This document shows positions 9,173-17,478 of a stretch of DNA of 64,000 nucleotides, in pieces. Within the stretch, counting starts at the first letter, position 1; each line of letters starts with the position of its first letter. Origin of the DNA: Gammaproteobacteria bacterium (lineage in GTDB: Bacteria > Pseudomonadota > Gammaproteobacteria > Burkholderiales > Gallionellaceae); assembly GCA_018820925.1 (NCBI GenBank), contig JAHJNJ010000024.1, positions 49,188-113,187 on the forward strand, written 5' to 3'. Made by a program: the position numbers and the translations under genes. Under the pieces are notes generated by a model. The model saw only the letters and a list, made by a program, of their open reading frames with translations, was not told the DNA's origin and searched no databases.

Positions 9173-9406
9173 CTAAACGCGTAGCAACGCCATCAATTCT
9201 TCAGTACGCCATTTGACATCTGCCATCCCACGCGCCAAATCGAAACAGTCCAGCTTGTGACCATTGCATGCATTGACTTTGTGGATGACAACATCGCCTT
9301 CTTGATTGACGCAGAACTGTACAGAACAGCCCGGTTCCATCTTGAGCGCATCCCGAATCTGTTTGGGAATGGTGACTTGGCCTTTGCTGGTAAGTGTAGT
9401 GGTCAT
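9173..9406 (-). CDS. AbrB/SpoVT-type DNA-binding protein, antitoxin-like
   Basis: A 77-residue protein with an N-terminal swapped-hairpin AbrB domain, TLTSKGQVTIPKQIRDAL followed by a GCSVQF strand. Such proteins are usually antitoxins (VapB/MazE/PrlF) that autoregulate a toxin operon. Here no PIN or other toxin gene follows on the minus strand, where a palindromic repeat is found, and none precedes it. It is either an orphan antitoxin or a small stand-alone regulator. The C-terminal 35 residues (LDCFDLARGMADVKWRTEEL) would be the toxin-binding tail if it is an antitoxin. Confidence 0.85.
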   Translation of the reverse strand: MTTTLTSKGQVTIPKQIRDALKMEPGCSVQFCVNQEGDVVIHKVNACNGHKLDCFDLARGMADVKWRTEELMALLRV

Positions 9407-9951
9407 GGCTGCCTTGCTAGCGTATTACGTGAGCGGACATTGTAATGCTGCAAGGAAGAACCAGCATCGATGCTGGCTGAGTATTCAAAACACCGACCTG
9501 ATTGTTACAGAATGAGGAGGCGGCAGTCTGCCGCCGCGCTTTTCGTCAGCGCACTGCCTGATCACGCAGTGGCAACGCGTTATCTGGCTTTGTTTGTCTC
9601 CGTACTCTGGATAAGTTTCGGCGCGGTTTTTCTTGTTGTCGCTTTCACTCAACCGGGGGAAGGTCTCCTGTTCAAGATGCCGCAGTGGATTCTGTTCCTC
9701 CCTGTCGGATTTCTTGGCTTATGGGGTTCTTTTTCTCGACCTGTTCGGCAATAGGGAGCTTCTATTGAGTGATTCGGGGCCAGTAATTCGCAGAGTAATT
9801 CGGGGGCTACCATCGAAATAATCTCAGTGAACCTCAGGCGTGGCAGCATCACAATCATTTTGCGCCTCAACTCTCAATTGCGCTTGCGCACCTTTCTCGA
9901 TGGTGCGTAAACGCACCCTACTTCAATTGTGGTAATGATGAGGAATGGAAC
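9407..9951. other. Weakly coding stretch between AbrB-type gene and membrane protein
   Basis: Apart from one doubtful small frame (9512-9754) I see no gene here. At about 9518-9545 there is a short hairpin, AGGCGGCAGTCTGCCGCC, followed by T-rich sequence. At about 9895-9925 there is half of a GGTGCG...CGCACC-type dispersed palindrome. Confidence 0.5.
9512..9754 (+). CDS. Possible small membrane protein
   Basis: An 80-residue frame with two hydrophobic segments, YLALFVSVLWISFGAVFLVV and WILFLPVGFLGLW, separated by a short polar loop. The frame opens inside a GGCGGC palindrome and has no convincing Shine-Dalgarno, so the true start may be further in or the frame may not be used. No family is recognised. 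It is kept because the two hydrophobic helices are well formed. Confidence 0.35.
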   Translation: MRRRQSAAALFVSALPDHAVATRYLALFVSVLWISFGAVFLVVAFTQPGEGLLFKMPQWILFLPVGFLGLWGSFSRPVRQ

Positions 9952-10338
9952 ATGGTTGATTTCAGGTCATTGAATAAAATAACGTCCGGGATTTCCATTG
10001 CGCTGTTTTTCTTTTTGCTGATTTTCCCTGAACCAATCTTTTATTTGTTTAATGTTGCAGGAAATGATTCGGCATATTTTATTTCCCGCAGAGCTGCGAT
10101 GCTTTTTCTGGGGTTTGGTGTGATTTCCTGGTTATCAAGAAATGCACAGCCTTCGGCAACCAGGCAAGCCATATCACTGGGAATCGCAATGTCGATGCTT
10201 GGCCTGACTATCCTGGGAATACTCGAGTTTCTTCGCGGCTATGCCGGAGGAGGGATTTTTATGGCTGCCAGCGCCGAGCTATTTTTGGCTGTATCCTATT
10301 TCTCGATTTGGCTGTCTGACAAAAAGGGCAATGCATAA
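9952..10338 (+). CDS. Four-helix membrane protein of unknown function
   Basis: A 128-residue inner-membrane protein with about four hydrophobic segments: residues 12-34, 46-60, 72-92 and 100-120. A GAGGAA Shine-Dalgarno precedes the ATG by about 8 bases. The base composition is more AT-rich than in the nif genes around it, which may mean acquisition by transfer. The general look (short, four helices, no charged motif) resembles small DUF-type membrane proteins, but I do not recognise the family. Neighbours give no clue. Confidence 0.7.
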   Translation: MVDFRSLNKITSGISIALFFFLLIFPEPIFYLFNVAGNDSAYFISRRAAMLFLGFGVISWLSRNAQPSATRQAISLGIAMSMLGLTILGILEFLRGYAGGGIFMAASAELFLAVSYFSIWLSDKKGNA

Positions 10339-10362
10339 CAAATCAAACAGCAAATAACCAAA

Positions 10363-10434
10363 CAGGGTGGGCAAGCATTTAGTGTCCAAGCTGCAAGCAG
10401 GTTACCGCGTGGGCACAGACGCGTGCCCACCCTG
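10363..10434. repeat. Dispersed palindrome, GTAGGGTGGGCACG family
   Basis: A diverged copy: the left arm reads CAGGGTGGGCAAGC and the right arm GCGTGCCCACCCTG, with GCGTGGGCAC inside. The left arm has decayed compared with the copy at 9084. Confidence 0.8.
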
Positions 10435-10453
10435 CAAGACCGGAACACAAATA

Positions 10454-10660
10454 TCAGTCATCCCCCTTCTTCAGACTCTTCGAATTCCCACCCGTCAAAG
10501 ACTTGAAGTTGCCGGTTGAGATCGCAGGCTTGCCAGTCTGCTGTTCAATATCCTTGCGCGCCCTGCCAGCCACTGCGCCGCCATCTTTTGCATTTTTTTC
10601 AGCGACTCCACGCCCGGCGAATCGCGGGTGCAGCTTCGCAGTCGCCACCCCGGCCCGCAT
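10454..10660 (-). pseudogene. Remnant resembling the C-terminus of a phage antirepressor/BRO-type protein
   Basis: A 68-residue frame rich in Lys and Gly. Its central part (KDGGAVAGRARKDIEQQTGK then PAISTGNFKSL) looks like the C-terminal end of BRO/antirepressor-type proteins, from memory of such tails. No N-terminal BRO or KilA-N domain is encoded upstream; the same frame can be read a few codons further without a clear start. It is most likely a decayed fragment of a mobile gene. It could also be a small unknown protein. Confidence 0.35.
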
Positions 10661-10674
10661 CGTGTGGATCGCTG

Positions 10675-10872
10675 CTAGCCAGAAAAGGTGGGGGGTTCAC
10701 TTCTGTCATTCATCAGAAAATAGACGCCAACACCGACTAACACAATCCAGACCACCATGGCTGCGGAACCGAGCAGACTCCATAAATCTTCCATATAGAA
10801 CAGCATGAGCATTGCGACAGCAAGGACAGCATTGCCAAGCCAGAATTTGGTTTTTGATTCAGCGTTATTCAT
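10675..10872 (-). CDS. Small two-helix membrane protein
   Basis: A 65-residue protein with two hydrophobic helices (about residues 11-26 and 35-54) joined by a short acidic loop, and a polar C-terminus. The upstream sequence is AT-rich and lacks a strong Shine-Dalgarno. No family is recognised. It lies directly upstream of the antirepressor-like remnant on the same strand, but the two look unrelated. Confidence 0.5.
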   Translation of the reverse strand: MNNAESKTKFWLGNAVLAVAMLMLFYMEDLWSLLGSAAMVVWIVLVGVGVYFLMNDRSEPPTFSG

Positions 10873-11042
10873 TAGGATAGTTATTCTAATTAATGGTTAG
10901 TCGTGGAGGGAGTGATTACTCTCCATCCTTCCCTTGCGCAGCGTGAGCCTTCCAAACATCTTACCACTGGCTCTAGCCAGCCTCCATTAGCCCGGATGCA
11001 CCCAATTTGTTTTGAACCCGGATTGTCCATTAGAGCCGAAGC

Positions 11043-11142
11043 CCCTTCCACCCTTACAGGGGGAAGGCCAGAATGGGGGTAGAGTCGATGATCTCCCGCG
11101 CTTCTACCCCCTCCCTAACCCTCCCCCTGCAAGGGGGAGGGG
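11043..11142. repeat. Dispersed palindrome, TACCCCC family
   Basis: About 100 bases with outer arms CCCTTACAGGGGGAAGG and CCTCCCCCTGCAAGGGGG and inner arms ATGGGGGTAGA and TCTACCCC. Related copies are at 3164, 5332, 17357 and 47741. Confidence 0.9.
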
Positions 11143-11213
11143 ATATTGTGGCTTCCAATGGATTATCCGGGTTGAATGAAATGGGGTTCCGTTCCTGAGA
11201 TCCACTGAGCAAG

Positions 11214-11292
11214 CAGGATGGGTTGAGCGCAAGCGATACCCATCGCCCATCTGCAAAAATGATAGGTATCGCTTGCGCTCAACCCATCCTGC
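11214..11292. repeat. Dispersed palindrome, GGATGGGTTGAGC family
   Basis: A near-perfect inverted repeat: GCAGGATGGGTTGAGCGCAA at the left and its complement at the right, with GATACCCATC and GATAGGTATC towards the centre. A diverged copy lies between nifK and nifT. Confidence 0.9.
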
Positions 11293-11440
11293 ACGGTCTA
11301 CTGCCGACGGGACGTCGGCGCTCCCAACAACCAACCCCCAGCCCCTACCCCCGCACCCTGTCCGACAAGATTTCCGGCTTTGTCGCATTTACTCCAATCC
11401 CCTCCCCGCCGTAACCCGCGCCAATGCTGGGTCGGCACTC

Positions 11441-11455
11441 TGGCCCGATTATTGC
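11441..11455 (+). promoter_or_regulatory. Sigma-54-like promoter of the SIR2-like/hemerythrin pair
   Basis: TGGCCCGATTATTGC has the invariant GG and GC at -24/-12 spacing and differs from TGGCAC-N5-TTGC only at one position. The predicted start site falls about 25 bases before the ATG at 11493, leaving room for the AGAGGAG ribosome binding site. No perfect NifA site was found upstream; TGT-N10-CCA at 11381-11396 is a one-mismatch candidate. Confidence 0.65.
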
Positions 11456-11492
11456 GAATGATTCCCTTGTCATTACAAGAGGAGTTATCCCA

Positions 11493-12353
11493 ATGAGTAC
11501 AGTATTCGAGCAAATCTTCACCGGCCTGTCCGACGGCAATGTCGTCCCCTACCTGGGCGCGGGTGCGCTCAACGGCGTGATCGACCCGGCCACGGGCCGT
11601 GCCATCCCCGCCGACAGCGACAGCCTGATCATCGCCATGAACAACGGGCAGCCGATGGCGCCCAAGCTGATGTATGAATTTCCGCGTGCGGCGATGAACG
11701 TGGAACTGAAGCGCGGGCGCTCGGCGGTGAACAAATTCCTCGATGCGACCTATCGCGATACGCAGTGGAGTGTGTCCGCGTTGCATGCCTGGCTGGCACA
11801 GCAAAAGCTGCCTTACATTGTGGATGCCAACCGCGACACACAATTGCAGAAGCAATACGCCGCCACACCGCACACGCTGATTGTCGGCATCGCGCGCATG
11901 TCGGGCAACGCATATCGCTTCCGCCTGTTCAACTATGATGGCACCAGCTACACCGCGATCGAGCAGGAAGCGGTCGATACCAGCCTGCCCATCCTGTTCA
12001 AGCCGCTGGGCACGCCGCTGCCGGAATCGAACTACATCGCCTCCGATGCCGACTTTGTCGATTACATCACCGAGCTGATGGGCGGCTTTGCCATTCCGTC
12101 TTTCGTCAAACGCATGCGCCAGAACAAACGCTACCTGCTGCTCGGCATGCGCCTGAACCGCGACACCGACCGCATGGTGTTCTCCGACATCATCTTTGGT
12201 GCGGACAAGCCCGCAGGCTGGGCGCTCATCCCGCACGCGACCGACAAGGAAAAGCGTTACCTGGGCAAAATGGGCATCGAGATCGTGAATGCGGATGCAG
12301 CGGATTTCCTTACTGCCGCGCAGAGCTGGAACGGCAGCCTGGCGGCGGCATGA
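11493..12353 (+). CDS. SIR2-like domain protein of the nif region
   Basis: A 286-residue cytoplasmic protein. Near the N-terminus NVVPYLGAGAL resembles the nucleotide-binding GAG loop of SIR2-like (SIR2_2) domains. The His/Asn catalytic set of true sirtuins cannot be confirmed by eye, and no Zn-binding Cys are present. The C-terminal half, with RYLLLGMRLNRDTDR and a final GWALIPHATDKEKRYLGKMG, looks like the end of the same domain. ATG 11493 has AGAGGAG upstream, so it was preferred over an earlier in-frame start at 11424. It overlaps the hemerythrin gene by 4 bases. NAD binding is inferred; the function is unknown. Confidence 0.75.
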   Translation: MSTVFEQIFTGLSDGNVVPYLGAGALNGVIDPATGRAIPADSDSLIIAMNNGQPMAPKLMYEFPRAAMNVELKRGRSAVNKFLDATYRDTQWSVSALHAWLAQQKLPYIVDANRDTQLQKQYAATPHTLIVGIARMSGNAYRFRLFNYDGTSYTAIEQEAVDTSLPILFKPLGTPLPESNYIASDADFVDYITELMGGFAIPSFVKRMRQNKRYLLLGMRLNRDTDRMVFSDIIFGADKPAGWALIPHATDKEKRYLGKMGIEIVNADAADFLTAAQSWNGSLAAA

Positions 12354-12766
12354 GCAAACATCCGGCGGTATGGGACGAGGTGCGCCACACGCTGGGCATG
12401 GCGGAGATGGACGCCACCCACCGCGAGTTCATCGCACAGGTGGCGGCGCTCATCGCGGCCGACAATGCCGAGTTCCCCGCCCTGTTCCAGGCGCTGGTCA
12501 ACCACACCGCCGCGCACTTCAAGGCCGAAGGGTTGTTGATGCGCGAGTCCGGATACCGCGGCCTGCCCGAGCACGAAAGCGAACATCACCGCGTGCTGGG
12601 CGAGTTGCAACAGCTCAACCGCAGCCTCAAGCGCGGCCACCTGCCGCTGGTGCGCGCCTATGTGAAGGAAGGTTTGCCGGAGTGGTTCGACACACATCTG
12701 GCCATGATGGACAGCGCGCTGGCGATGCACCTGCGGAAGAAGGAGCATGCTGCCGTTGACCCGTGA
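12350..12766 (+). CDS. Hemerythrin domain protein
   Basis: A 138-residue single-domain hemerythrin with the diiron ligand pattern: H in MDATHREF, HTAAHF plus the E of KAEGLLM, HESEHH, and a late HLAMMD. It would bind O2 (or sense it) through a non-haem diiron site in the cytoplasm. The ATG overlaps the stop of the SIR2-like gene (ATGA), so the two are co-translated. Hemerythrins have been linked to O2 delivery or scavenging, and here the likely nif-type promoter points to protecting nitrogenase from oxygen; that part is inference. Confidence 0.9.
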   Translation: MSKHPAVWDEVRHTLGMAEMDATHREFIAQVAALIAADNAEFPALFQALVNHTAAHFKAEGLLMRESGYRGLPEHESEHHRVLGELQQLNRSLKRGHLPLVRAYVKEGLPEWFDTHLAMMDSALAMHLRKKEHAAVDP

Positions 12767-13074
12767 AAGACGGTGTATCGCGCCTTGGCCCTGCTCTTCC
12801 TGACAGGCGCAAGCGCTTTGCCGCCATGCCATTCATATTAAATATGTCTGTCCGGATCACATGCAAACAAAACCCTCGCCGGTAACTAGCCTCGGTTTGT
12901 TTACAGGTGATACACTCCAAAACCATGAACAAATCATCAATCACAAGCGCCTTGACGACGCCCATCCCGACCAAGCCTCCTGACAGACGGTAGCCTTGCA
13001 AGTCATCATCCTGGCGAAATATATCCGGCAGGAACGTCTATACAATCAGAACCGTACAAGAATCGAGCAGAACC
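12767..13074 (+). other. Intergenic region before nhaB
   Basis: There is no gene longer than 25 codons. At about 12862-12902 the segments AAACAAAACC and GGTTTGTTT can form a long imperfect hairpin that may end the hemerythrin transcript. A short frame at 12924-12992 (22 codons) has no ribosome binding site. Confidence 0.45.
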
Positions 13075-14577
13075 ATGACTACAGCAACCCAACCCGGCGT
13101 CCTTAACGTCCTCGCCAGCAGTTTCCTCGGCCATACGCCGCGCTGGTACAAACAGGCCATCGTCGCCTGCCTCATCCTCAACGTGGCGGTGTTCTACACC
13201 GCCGGACCGCTGATCACCGGCTGGCTGATCCTCGGCGAGTTCATCTTCACGCTGGCCATGGCGTTGAAATGCTTTCCGCTGCAACCCGGCGGCCTGCTCG
13301 CGCTGGAGGCAGTCATCCTCGGCCTGACCGACACGCATACCGTCTACCGCGAGGTCGAGCACGGCCTGCCCGTGCTGTTGCTGGTGATCTTCATGGTGGC
13401 TGGCGTGCATTTCCTGCGCGGCATGCTGTACCGCATGATCAGCCACATCCTGCTTGGCATCCGATCCCGCATCCTGCTCAACCTGGTCGTCATCGTGGTG
13501 GTCTCCGTCTTTTCGGCCTTCCTCGATGCCCTCACCCTGCTGGCGGTACTGGTCGCCGTCTCAATCGGCTTCTACGAGGTCTATCACAAAGCTGTATCCA
13601 GCAAGGGTTATCACGAGGACCCCGACCTGACCGATGATTACGTGGATGAGCTGCATCGCGCCGACCTCGAGCAGTTTCGCGCCGTGCTGCGCAGCATGCT
13701 GATGCACGGCGCCATCGGCACGGCCATCGGCGGGGTCTGTACCCTGGTCGGCGAACCCGAAAACATCGTCATCGGCACCGAAGCGGGCTGGAGCTTCATG
13801 GAGTTCTTCATGCATGCGGCACCGTCCACCATCCCCACCCTGCTGGCCGGTTTTGCCACCTGTGTGGTGATCGAAAAATATAAATTGTTCGGCTTCGGCG
13901 CGGAACTGCCCGCCGGCGTGCGCCAGATCCTGCTGGACGAAGACCGCCGCCTGCGCGCCAGCCACACCGCGCATGACCGCCTGATGCTGGTCGCCCAGGG
14001 CGTGGTCGCGGTGCTGCTGGTGCTGGCGCTGGGCTTTCACGTCGCCGAGATCGGCCTGATCGGCCTGGCGGTCATTGTCATCGTCTCGTCCATCGCCGGC
14101 GTCACCGACGAACACCATGTCGCCGAAGCTTTCATGCCTGGCCTGCCGTTCGCGTCCTTGCTGGTGGTGTTCTACGTGATCGTGGCGATGATCAGCAGCC
14201 AGCACATGTTCGTTCCCGTCATCCAGTGGGTGCTGGCGATGGAGGACCGCATGCAGGTGTTCATGATCTTCGTCACCAACGGCGCGCTGTCTGCCATCAG
14301 TGACAACGTGTTCGTGGCGGCCATCTACATGAAGGAACTCAAGGCGGTATTCGACTCCGGACTCACCACGCGCGAACTGTTCGATGCACAATCCGTCGCG
14401 GTGGTGATGGGGACGGGCATCCCGAGCATGTCCACGCCGAATGGGCAAGCGGCCTTCCTGTACCTGCTGACCTCGCAGATCGCGCCGCTGATCCGCCTCG
14501 GCTATGGGCGCATGCTGTGGATGGCCCTGCCTTATGCGATTGTCACGACGATTGTTGCCGGGCTGACGCTGTACTGA
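13075..14577 (+). CDS. nhaB: Na+/H+ antiporter NhaB
   Basis: A 500-residue inner-membrane antiporter with about 12 hydrophobic helices, of the usual NhaB length. Matching segments include NVAVFYTAGPLITGW, DALTLLAVLVAVSIGFYEVY, CTLVGEPENIVIG and the C-terminal GIPSMSTPNGQAAFLYLLTS. NhaB exports sodium in exchange for protons. It ends 83 bases from the convergent rnfH stop, so it is next to but not part of the rnf operon. A link between an Rnf-driven ion gradient and this antiporter is possible but not shown by the sequence. Confidence 0.96.
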   Translation: MTTATQPGVLNVLASSFLGHTPRWYKQAIVACLILNVAVFYTAGPLITGWLILGEFIFTLAMALKCFPLQPGGLLALEAVILGLTDTHTVYREVEHGLPVLLLVIFMVAGVHFLRGMLYRMISHILLGIRSRILLNLVVIVVVSVFSAFLDALTLLAVLVAVSIGFYEVYHKAVSSKGYHEDPDLTDDYVDELHRADLEQFRAVLRSMLMHGAIGTAIGGVCTLVGEPENIVIGTEAGWSFMEFFMHAAPSTIPTLLAGFATCVVIEKYKLFGFGAELPAGVRQILLDEDRRLRASHTAHDRLMLVAQGVVAVLLVLALGFHVAEIGLIGLAVIVIVSSIAGVTDEHHVAEAFMPGLPFASLLVVFYVIVAMISSQHMFVPVIQWVLAMEDRMQVFMIFVTNGALSAISDNVFVAAIYMKELKAVFDSGLTTRELFDAQSVAVVMGTGIPSMSTPNGQAAFLYLLTSQIAPLIRLGYGRMLWMALPYAIVTTIVAGLTLY

Positions 14578-14660
14578 CCCTCATCTTGATGTCCTGCTGA
14601 AGCTGGAGATTCAATGGCTCCGGCACAGCAGGCATTCCATCCCGTTCAACAACAGACTGC

Positions 14661-14942
14661 TCAATCCTCGTCGTCGTCCCCGGCCATGACCCGGCGCGGT
14701 ACCGTGGCCGGGTCGGCGGTGATGGCGCGGTAGATCTCCACGCGGTCGCCGGGCTTGAGCAGCGCATCCAGTTCCGCCCCCTTGCCGAAGATGCCGACCT
14801 TGCATTGCGCCAGGTCGATATGCGGGTATTTCTGCAGGATGCCGGACTCCTCGATGGCCTGCTGCACCGTGGTCTCGTCCGGCACTTCGATGCGCAGCCA
14901 GGTCTGGCCGGCGGGTTCTGAATAAGCGACACCCACTTGCAT
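14661..14942 (-). CDS. rnfH: RnfH family protein
   Basis: A 93-residue ubiquitin-like-fold protein of the RnfH/UPF0125 family, with the typical N-terminal VGVAYSEPAGQ, the central HIDLAQCKVGIFGKGA and GDRVEIYRAITADP. It is the last gene of the rnf operon, 12 bases after rnfE, matching the Azotobacter order rnfABCDGEH. RnfH is needed for normal Rnf function in some diazotrophs, but its reaction is unknown. Confidence 0.93.
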   Translation of the reverse strand: MQVGVAYSEPAGQTWLRIEVPDETTVQQAIEESGILQKYPHIDLAQCKVGIFGKGAELDALLKPGDRVEIYRAITADPATVPRRVMAGDDDED

Positions 14943-14954
14943 TTCCTTATCTCC

Positions 14955-15632
14955 TCAACTTGTTGCCGCTTCGGCAGCAACCGGTTCGGCGCGCGCCGCA
15001 TTGCGCCGATCCAGCACACGCTTCGCGGCCAGCAAAAAACCCACTGCCATGAAACCGCCCGGCGGCAGGATCATCAACAGGAAACCCTTGTATTGCGGCA
15101 CGATGGTCGTTTCCAGGAAAGCAAACGCCGGGCCCAGCAACAGGTGCGCATTGGCAAACAACGTACCGCTGCCCAATATCTCGCGCACGCCGCCGATCAC
15201 CACCAGCGACAGCGTGAAACCGGCACCCATCATCAGGCCGTCCAGCGCGGCGTCGAAAACAGTGTTCTTGGAAGCAAACGCTTCGGCGCGGCCGAGAATG
15301 GCGCAGTTGACCACGATCAGCGCGATGAACAAACCGAGTACCTTGTACAGTTCATGTGCCCAGGCATTGAGGCTCATGTCCACCAGCGTCACCAGCGTGG
15401 CGATCAATACGATATAGACGGGAATGCGCACTTCGGGACTGATCAGGTGGCGCACGCTGGAAACGATGATGTTGGAAAGCAGCAGCACCGCCGTGCTCGC
15501 CAACCCCATGCCCAGACCGTTGGTGGCCGTGCTGGTCACCGCCAGTGTCGGGCACAGCGCGAGCATTTGCGCGAACACGACGTTGTTGTTCCACAGCCCG
15601 TCGCGGGTGATGCGCGCGTATTTCTCGTTCAT
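14955..15632 (-). CDS. rnfE: Rnf electron transport complex subunit RnfE
   Basis: A 225-residue membrane subunit, homologous to RnfA and NqrD, with six hydrophobic helices. The signatures [20 protein letters not shown] and [13 protein letters not shown] contain the Cys residues thought to hold an iron-sulfur cluster between RnfA and RnfE. Its start overlaps the rnfG stop by 4 bases. The long polar C-terminus ([17 protein letters not shown]) is ordinary for betaproteobacterial members. Confidence 0.96.
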   Translation of the reverse strand: MNEKYARITRDGLWNNNVVFAQMLALCPTLAVTSTATNGLGMGLASTAVLLLSNIIVSSVRHLISPEVRIPVYIVLIATLVTLVDMSLNAWAHELYKVLGLFIALIVVNCAILGRAEAFASKNTVFDAALDGLMMGAGFTLSLVVIGGVREILGSGTLFANAHLLLGPAFAFLETTIVPQYKGFLLMILPPGGFMAVGFLLAAKRVLDRRNAARAEPVAAEAATS

Positions 15633-16249
15633 GATTTGCCTCCTGCTTCGTCCAGTAGCACGGCATGATTCTGTTCAAAGAACTCCAGTCCACCCTTTAC
15701 CGCCCCAACCACGCCGCGCGGCGTGATGGTCGCACCGGCAAACTGGTCGAACACGCCGCCGTCCTTTTTCACCGCCCATTTGTCTGCAGCCGGCTCGCCC
15801 AGCCATTTGCCGGCGAACGAATGAATCCAGTCGCTCTTGGCCGGTTCGATCTTGTCGCCCAGCCCCGGCGTTTCCTTGTGATTGATGACCCGCACGCCAA
15901 GTATTTTCCCCTCGCGCGATACGCCCATCACGCACACGATGGCACCCGCATAGCCGCGGCCGGTCACGCGGTACACCACCGCTTCAACCTTGCCTGCGCG
16001 GCGCCCGCGATACACCAGCACGTCACCTTCCTTGCCGGGCAGGGTGACGGTGTCCTTGAGCAAATCATTCTCGTATTCGCCCGGCAACACCTGCGTCAGC
16101 GATTGCTTGAGGTCGGCCGCTTCCGCCGCCTTGATGTCCGCCTCGGTAGCACGCGACGCAAACGACAGTGCCGCGCTAGTCAGCAACGCCACGCCGCCGA
16201 GCAATATGCCCTGATAGACCAGCTTGGTACGCAATTCTTCGAGTTTCAT
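15629..16249 (-). CDS. rnfG: Rnf electron transport complex subunit RnfG
   Basis: A 206-residue subunit with one N-terminal membrane helix ([19 protein letters not shown]) and a periplasmic FMN-binding domain. The flavinylation loop reads [13 protein letters not shown], where the Thr of GAT would carry covalent FMN; the residue before GAT is Ala where Ser or Thr is more common. The ATG at 16249 follows the rnfD stop by one base and gives the family start [11 protein letters not shown] 23-residue upstream extension in the same frame is unlikely. Confidence 0.95.
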   Translation of the reverse strand: MKLEELRTKLVYQGILLGGVALLTSAALSFASRATEADIKAAEAADLKQSLTQVLPGEYENDLLKDTVTLPGKEGDVLVYRGRRAGKVEAVVYRVTGRGYAGAIVCVMGVSREGKILGVRVINHKETPGLGDKIEPAKSDWIHSFAGKWLGEPAADKWAVKKDGGVFDQFAGATITPRGVVGAVKGGLEFFEQNHAVLLDEAGGKS

Positions 16250-16250
16250 C

Positions 16251-17318
16251 TCACGATCCCTTATTCGCCGGCAGTGCCGCGCCCTTGCGGTCGCGCCCGT
16301 AAATGCGCGGTTTGACATACTGGTCGATCAACGGCGTCGCCGCGTTCATCAGCATCACGGCAAACGCCACGCCTTCCGGATAACCGCCCCAGGTGCGGAT
16401 GATCCAGGTCAGCAGTCCGCAGCCCAGGCCGAAAATGAATTGTCCGGTTGCCGTATTCGGTGACGTAACCGGATCGGTGATGATGAAGAACGCGCCCAGC
16501 ATCACACCGCCCGACAGCAGATGCACCAGCGGCCCGGCGTAATGGTTGGCATCGATCATATTGAACAGCAGTGCAGGCACGGCCACGCCCAGCAACATGG
16601 CGAGCGGCGCATGCCAGGTAACGATGCGGCGCGCAATCAGAAACACTCCGCCCAGCAAAATGAACACCGCCGCCGACTCACCCAGGCTGCCTGCACGGCT
16701 GCCCCACAGCGCGCTCAGCGGCGCGTAGTAACCGGCCAGCGCCTGATCCAGGCCGACACCGCGCGTGAATTCTGTTTTCACATGGCCCAGCAACGACGCG
16801 CTGGCCATGCCGTCCAACGGCTGGCTGAGGAAGGTCACGCGCAGGCTATCCAGCAGGCCCGGCGCATGCGCGGAACCCAGCGGCAGCGGCCCCACCCAGG
16901 AAGTCATTTCCAGCGGGAACGAGATCAGCAGCATCACGCGCGCCGCCATCGCCGGGTTGAACACGTTCTGTCCCAGCCCGCCAAAAATCTGTTTGCCGAC
17001 GACAACCGCGAACAGGCTGCCGAGCACCGCGATCCACCACGGCGCGAACGGCGGCAGCGACATGGCCAGCAGCCATGCGGTCAAAATTCCTGAACCGTCC
17101 ATCAAGGCCGGACGCACGGCGCGCTGCTGCCAGCGCAACACGAAAGCTTCGCCGACGATGGCGGCGATCAGCGACACTGCCCACAAGTTGATTGCGGGCC
17201 AGCCGTAGAGCCAGAAACCGAACAACGTGGCGGGAGTGAGCGCCAGCAATACGGTGCCCATCACTTTGCCGATGGAGACGGGGGCGTGAGCGTGGGGAGA
17301 ATGGGTGATGGGGTTCAT
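16251..17318 (-). CDS. rnfD: Rnf electron transport complex subunit RnfD
   Basis: A 355-residue integral membrane subunit homologous to NqrB. It has about nine helices, the block ALMDGSGILTAWLLAMSLPP, GGLGQNVFNPAMAARVMLL, and TDPVTSPNTATGQ. RnfD is thought to bind covalent FMN and to form part of the ion channel. The gap to rnfC (160 bases) holds a TACCCCC palindrome, the largest break in the operon. Confidence 0.96.
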   Translation of the reverse strand: MNPITHSPHAHAPVSIGKVMGTVLLALTPATLFGFWLYGWPAINLWAVSLIAAIVGEAFVLRWQQRAVRPALMDGSGILTAWLLAMSLPPFAPWWIAVLGSLFAVVVGKQIFGGLGQNVFNPAMAARVMLLISFPLEMTSWVGPLPLGSAHAPGLLDSLRVTFLSQPLDGMASASLLGHVKTEFTRGVGLDQALAGYYAPLSALWGSRAGSLGESAAVFILLGGVFLIARRIVTWHAPLAMLLGVAVPALLFNMIDANHYAGPLVHLLSGGVMLGAFFIITDPVTSPNTATGQFIFGLGCGLLTWIIRTWGGYPEGVAFAVMLMNAATPLIDQYVKPRIYGRDRKGAALPANKGS

Positions 17319-17356
17319 GTTCTATTCCTCAACACAAAATCGCGTAGCGCACCAAG

Positions 17357-17452
17357 TTCCTTCCCCCTTGCAGGGGGAAGGTTAGGATGGGGGTTGACTC
17401 TGTGCGGACTCGCCATTTCTACCCCCACCCTAGCCCTGCAAGGGGGAGGGAA
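17357..17452. repeat. Dispersed palindrome, TACCCCC family, inside rnf operon
   Basis: Arms CCTTCCCCCTTGCAGGGGGA and CCCTGCAAGGGGGAGGG with ATGGGGGT and TCTACCCCCACCC inside. The right arm has lost a few bases (TAGCCCTGCAAGG) compared with other copies. It lies between rnfC and rnfD. Confidence 0.9.
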
Positions 17453-17478
17453 CATAGGTGCTAAAAAATATTCTGGGG

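Larger units (their letters stand above)
10873..11440. other. Repeat-filled intergenic region
   Basis: This stretch has no convincing gene. It holds a TACCCCC-type palindrome (11043-11142), a GGATGGGTTGAGC-type palindrome (11214-11292) and, near 11000, short CCCGGAT segments of another repeat type. It ends at the sigma-54-like promoter of the SIR2-like gene. Confidence 0.7.

Noticed and set aside
11298..12236. Open frame on the minus strand opposite the SIR2-like gene
   Set aside because: No ribosome binding site and a His/Arg/Val-rich composition typical of antisense frames.
12924..12992. 22-codon leader peptide before nhaB
   Set aside because: There is no Shine-Dalgarno or attenuator-like hairpin to support translation.
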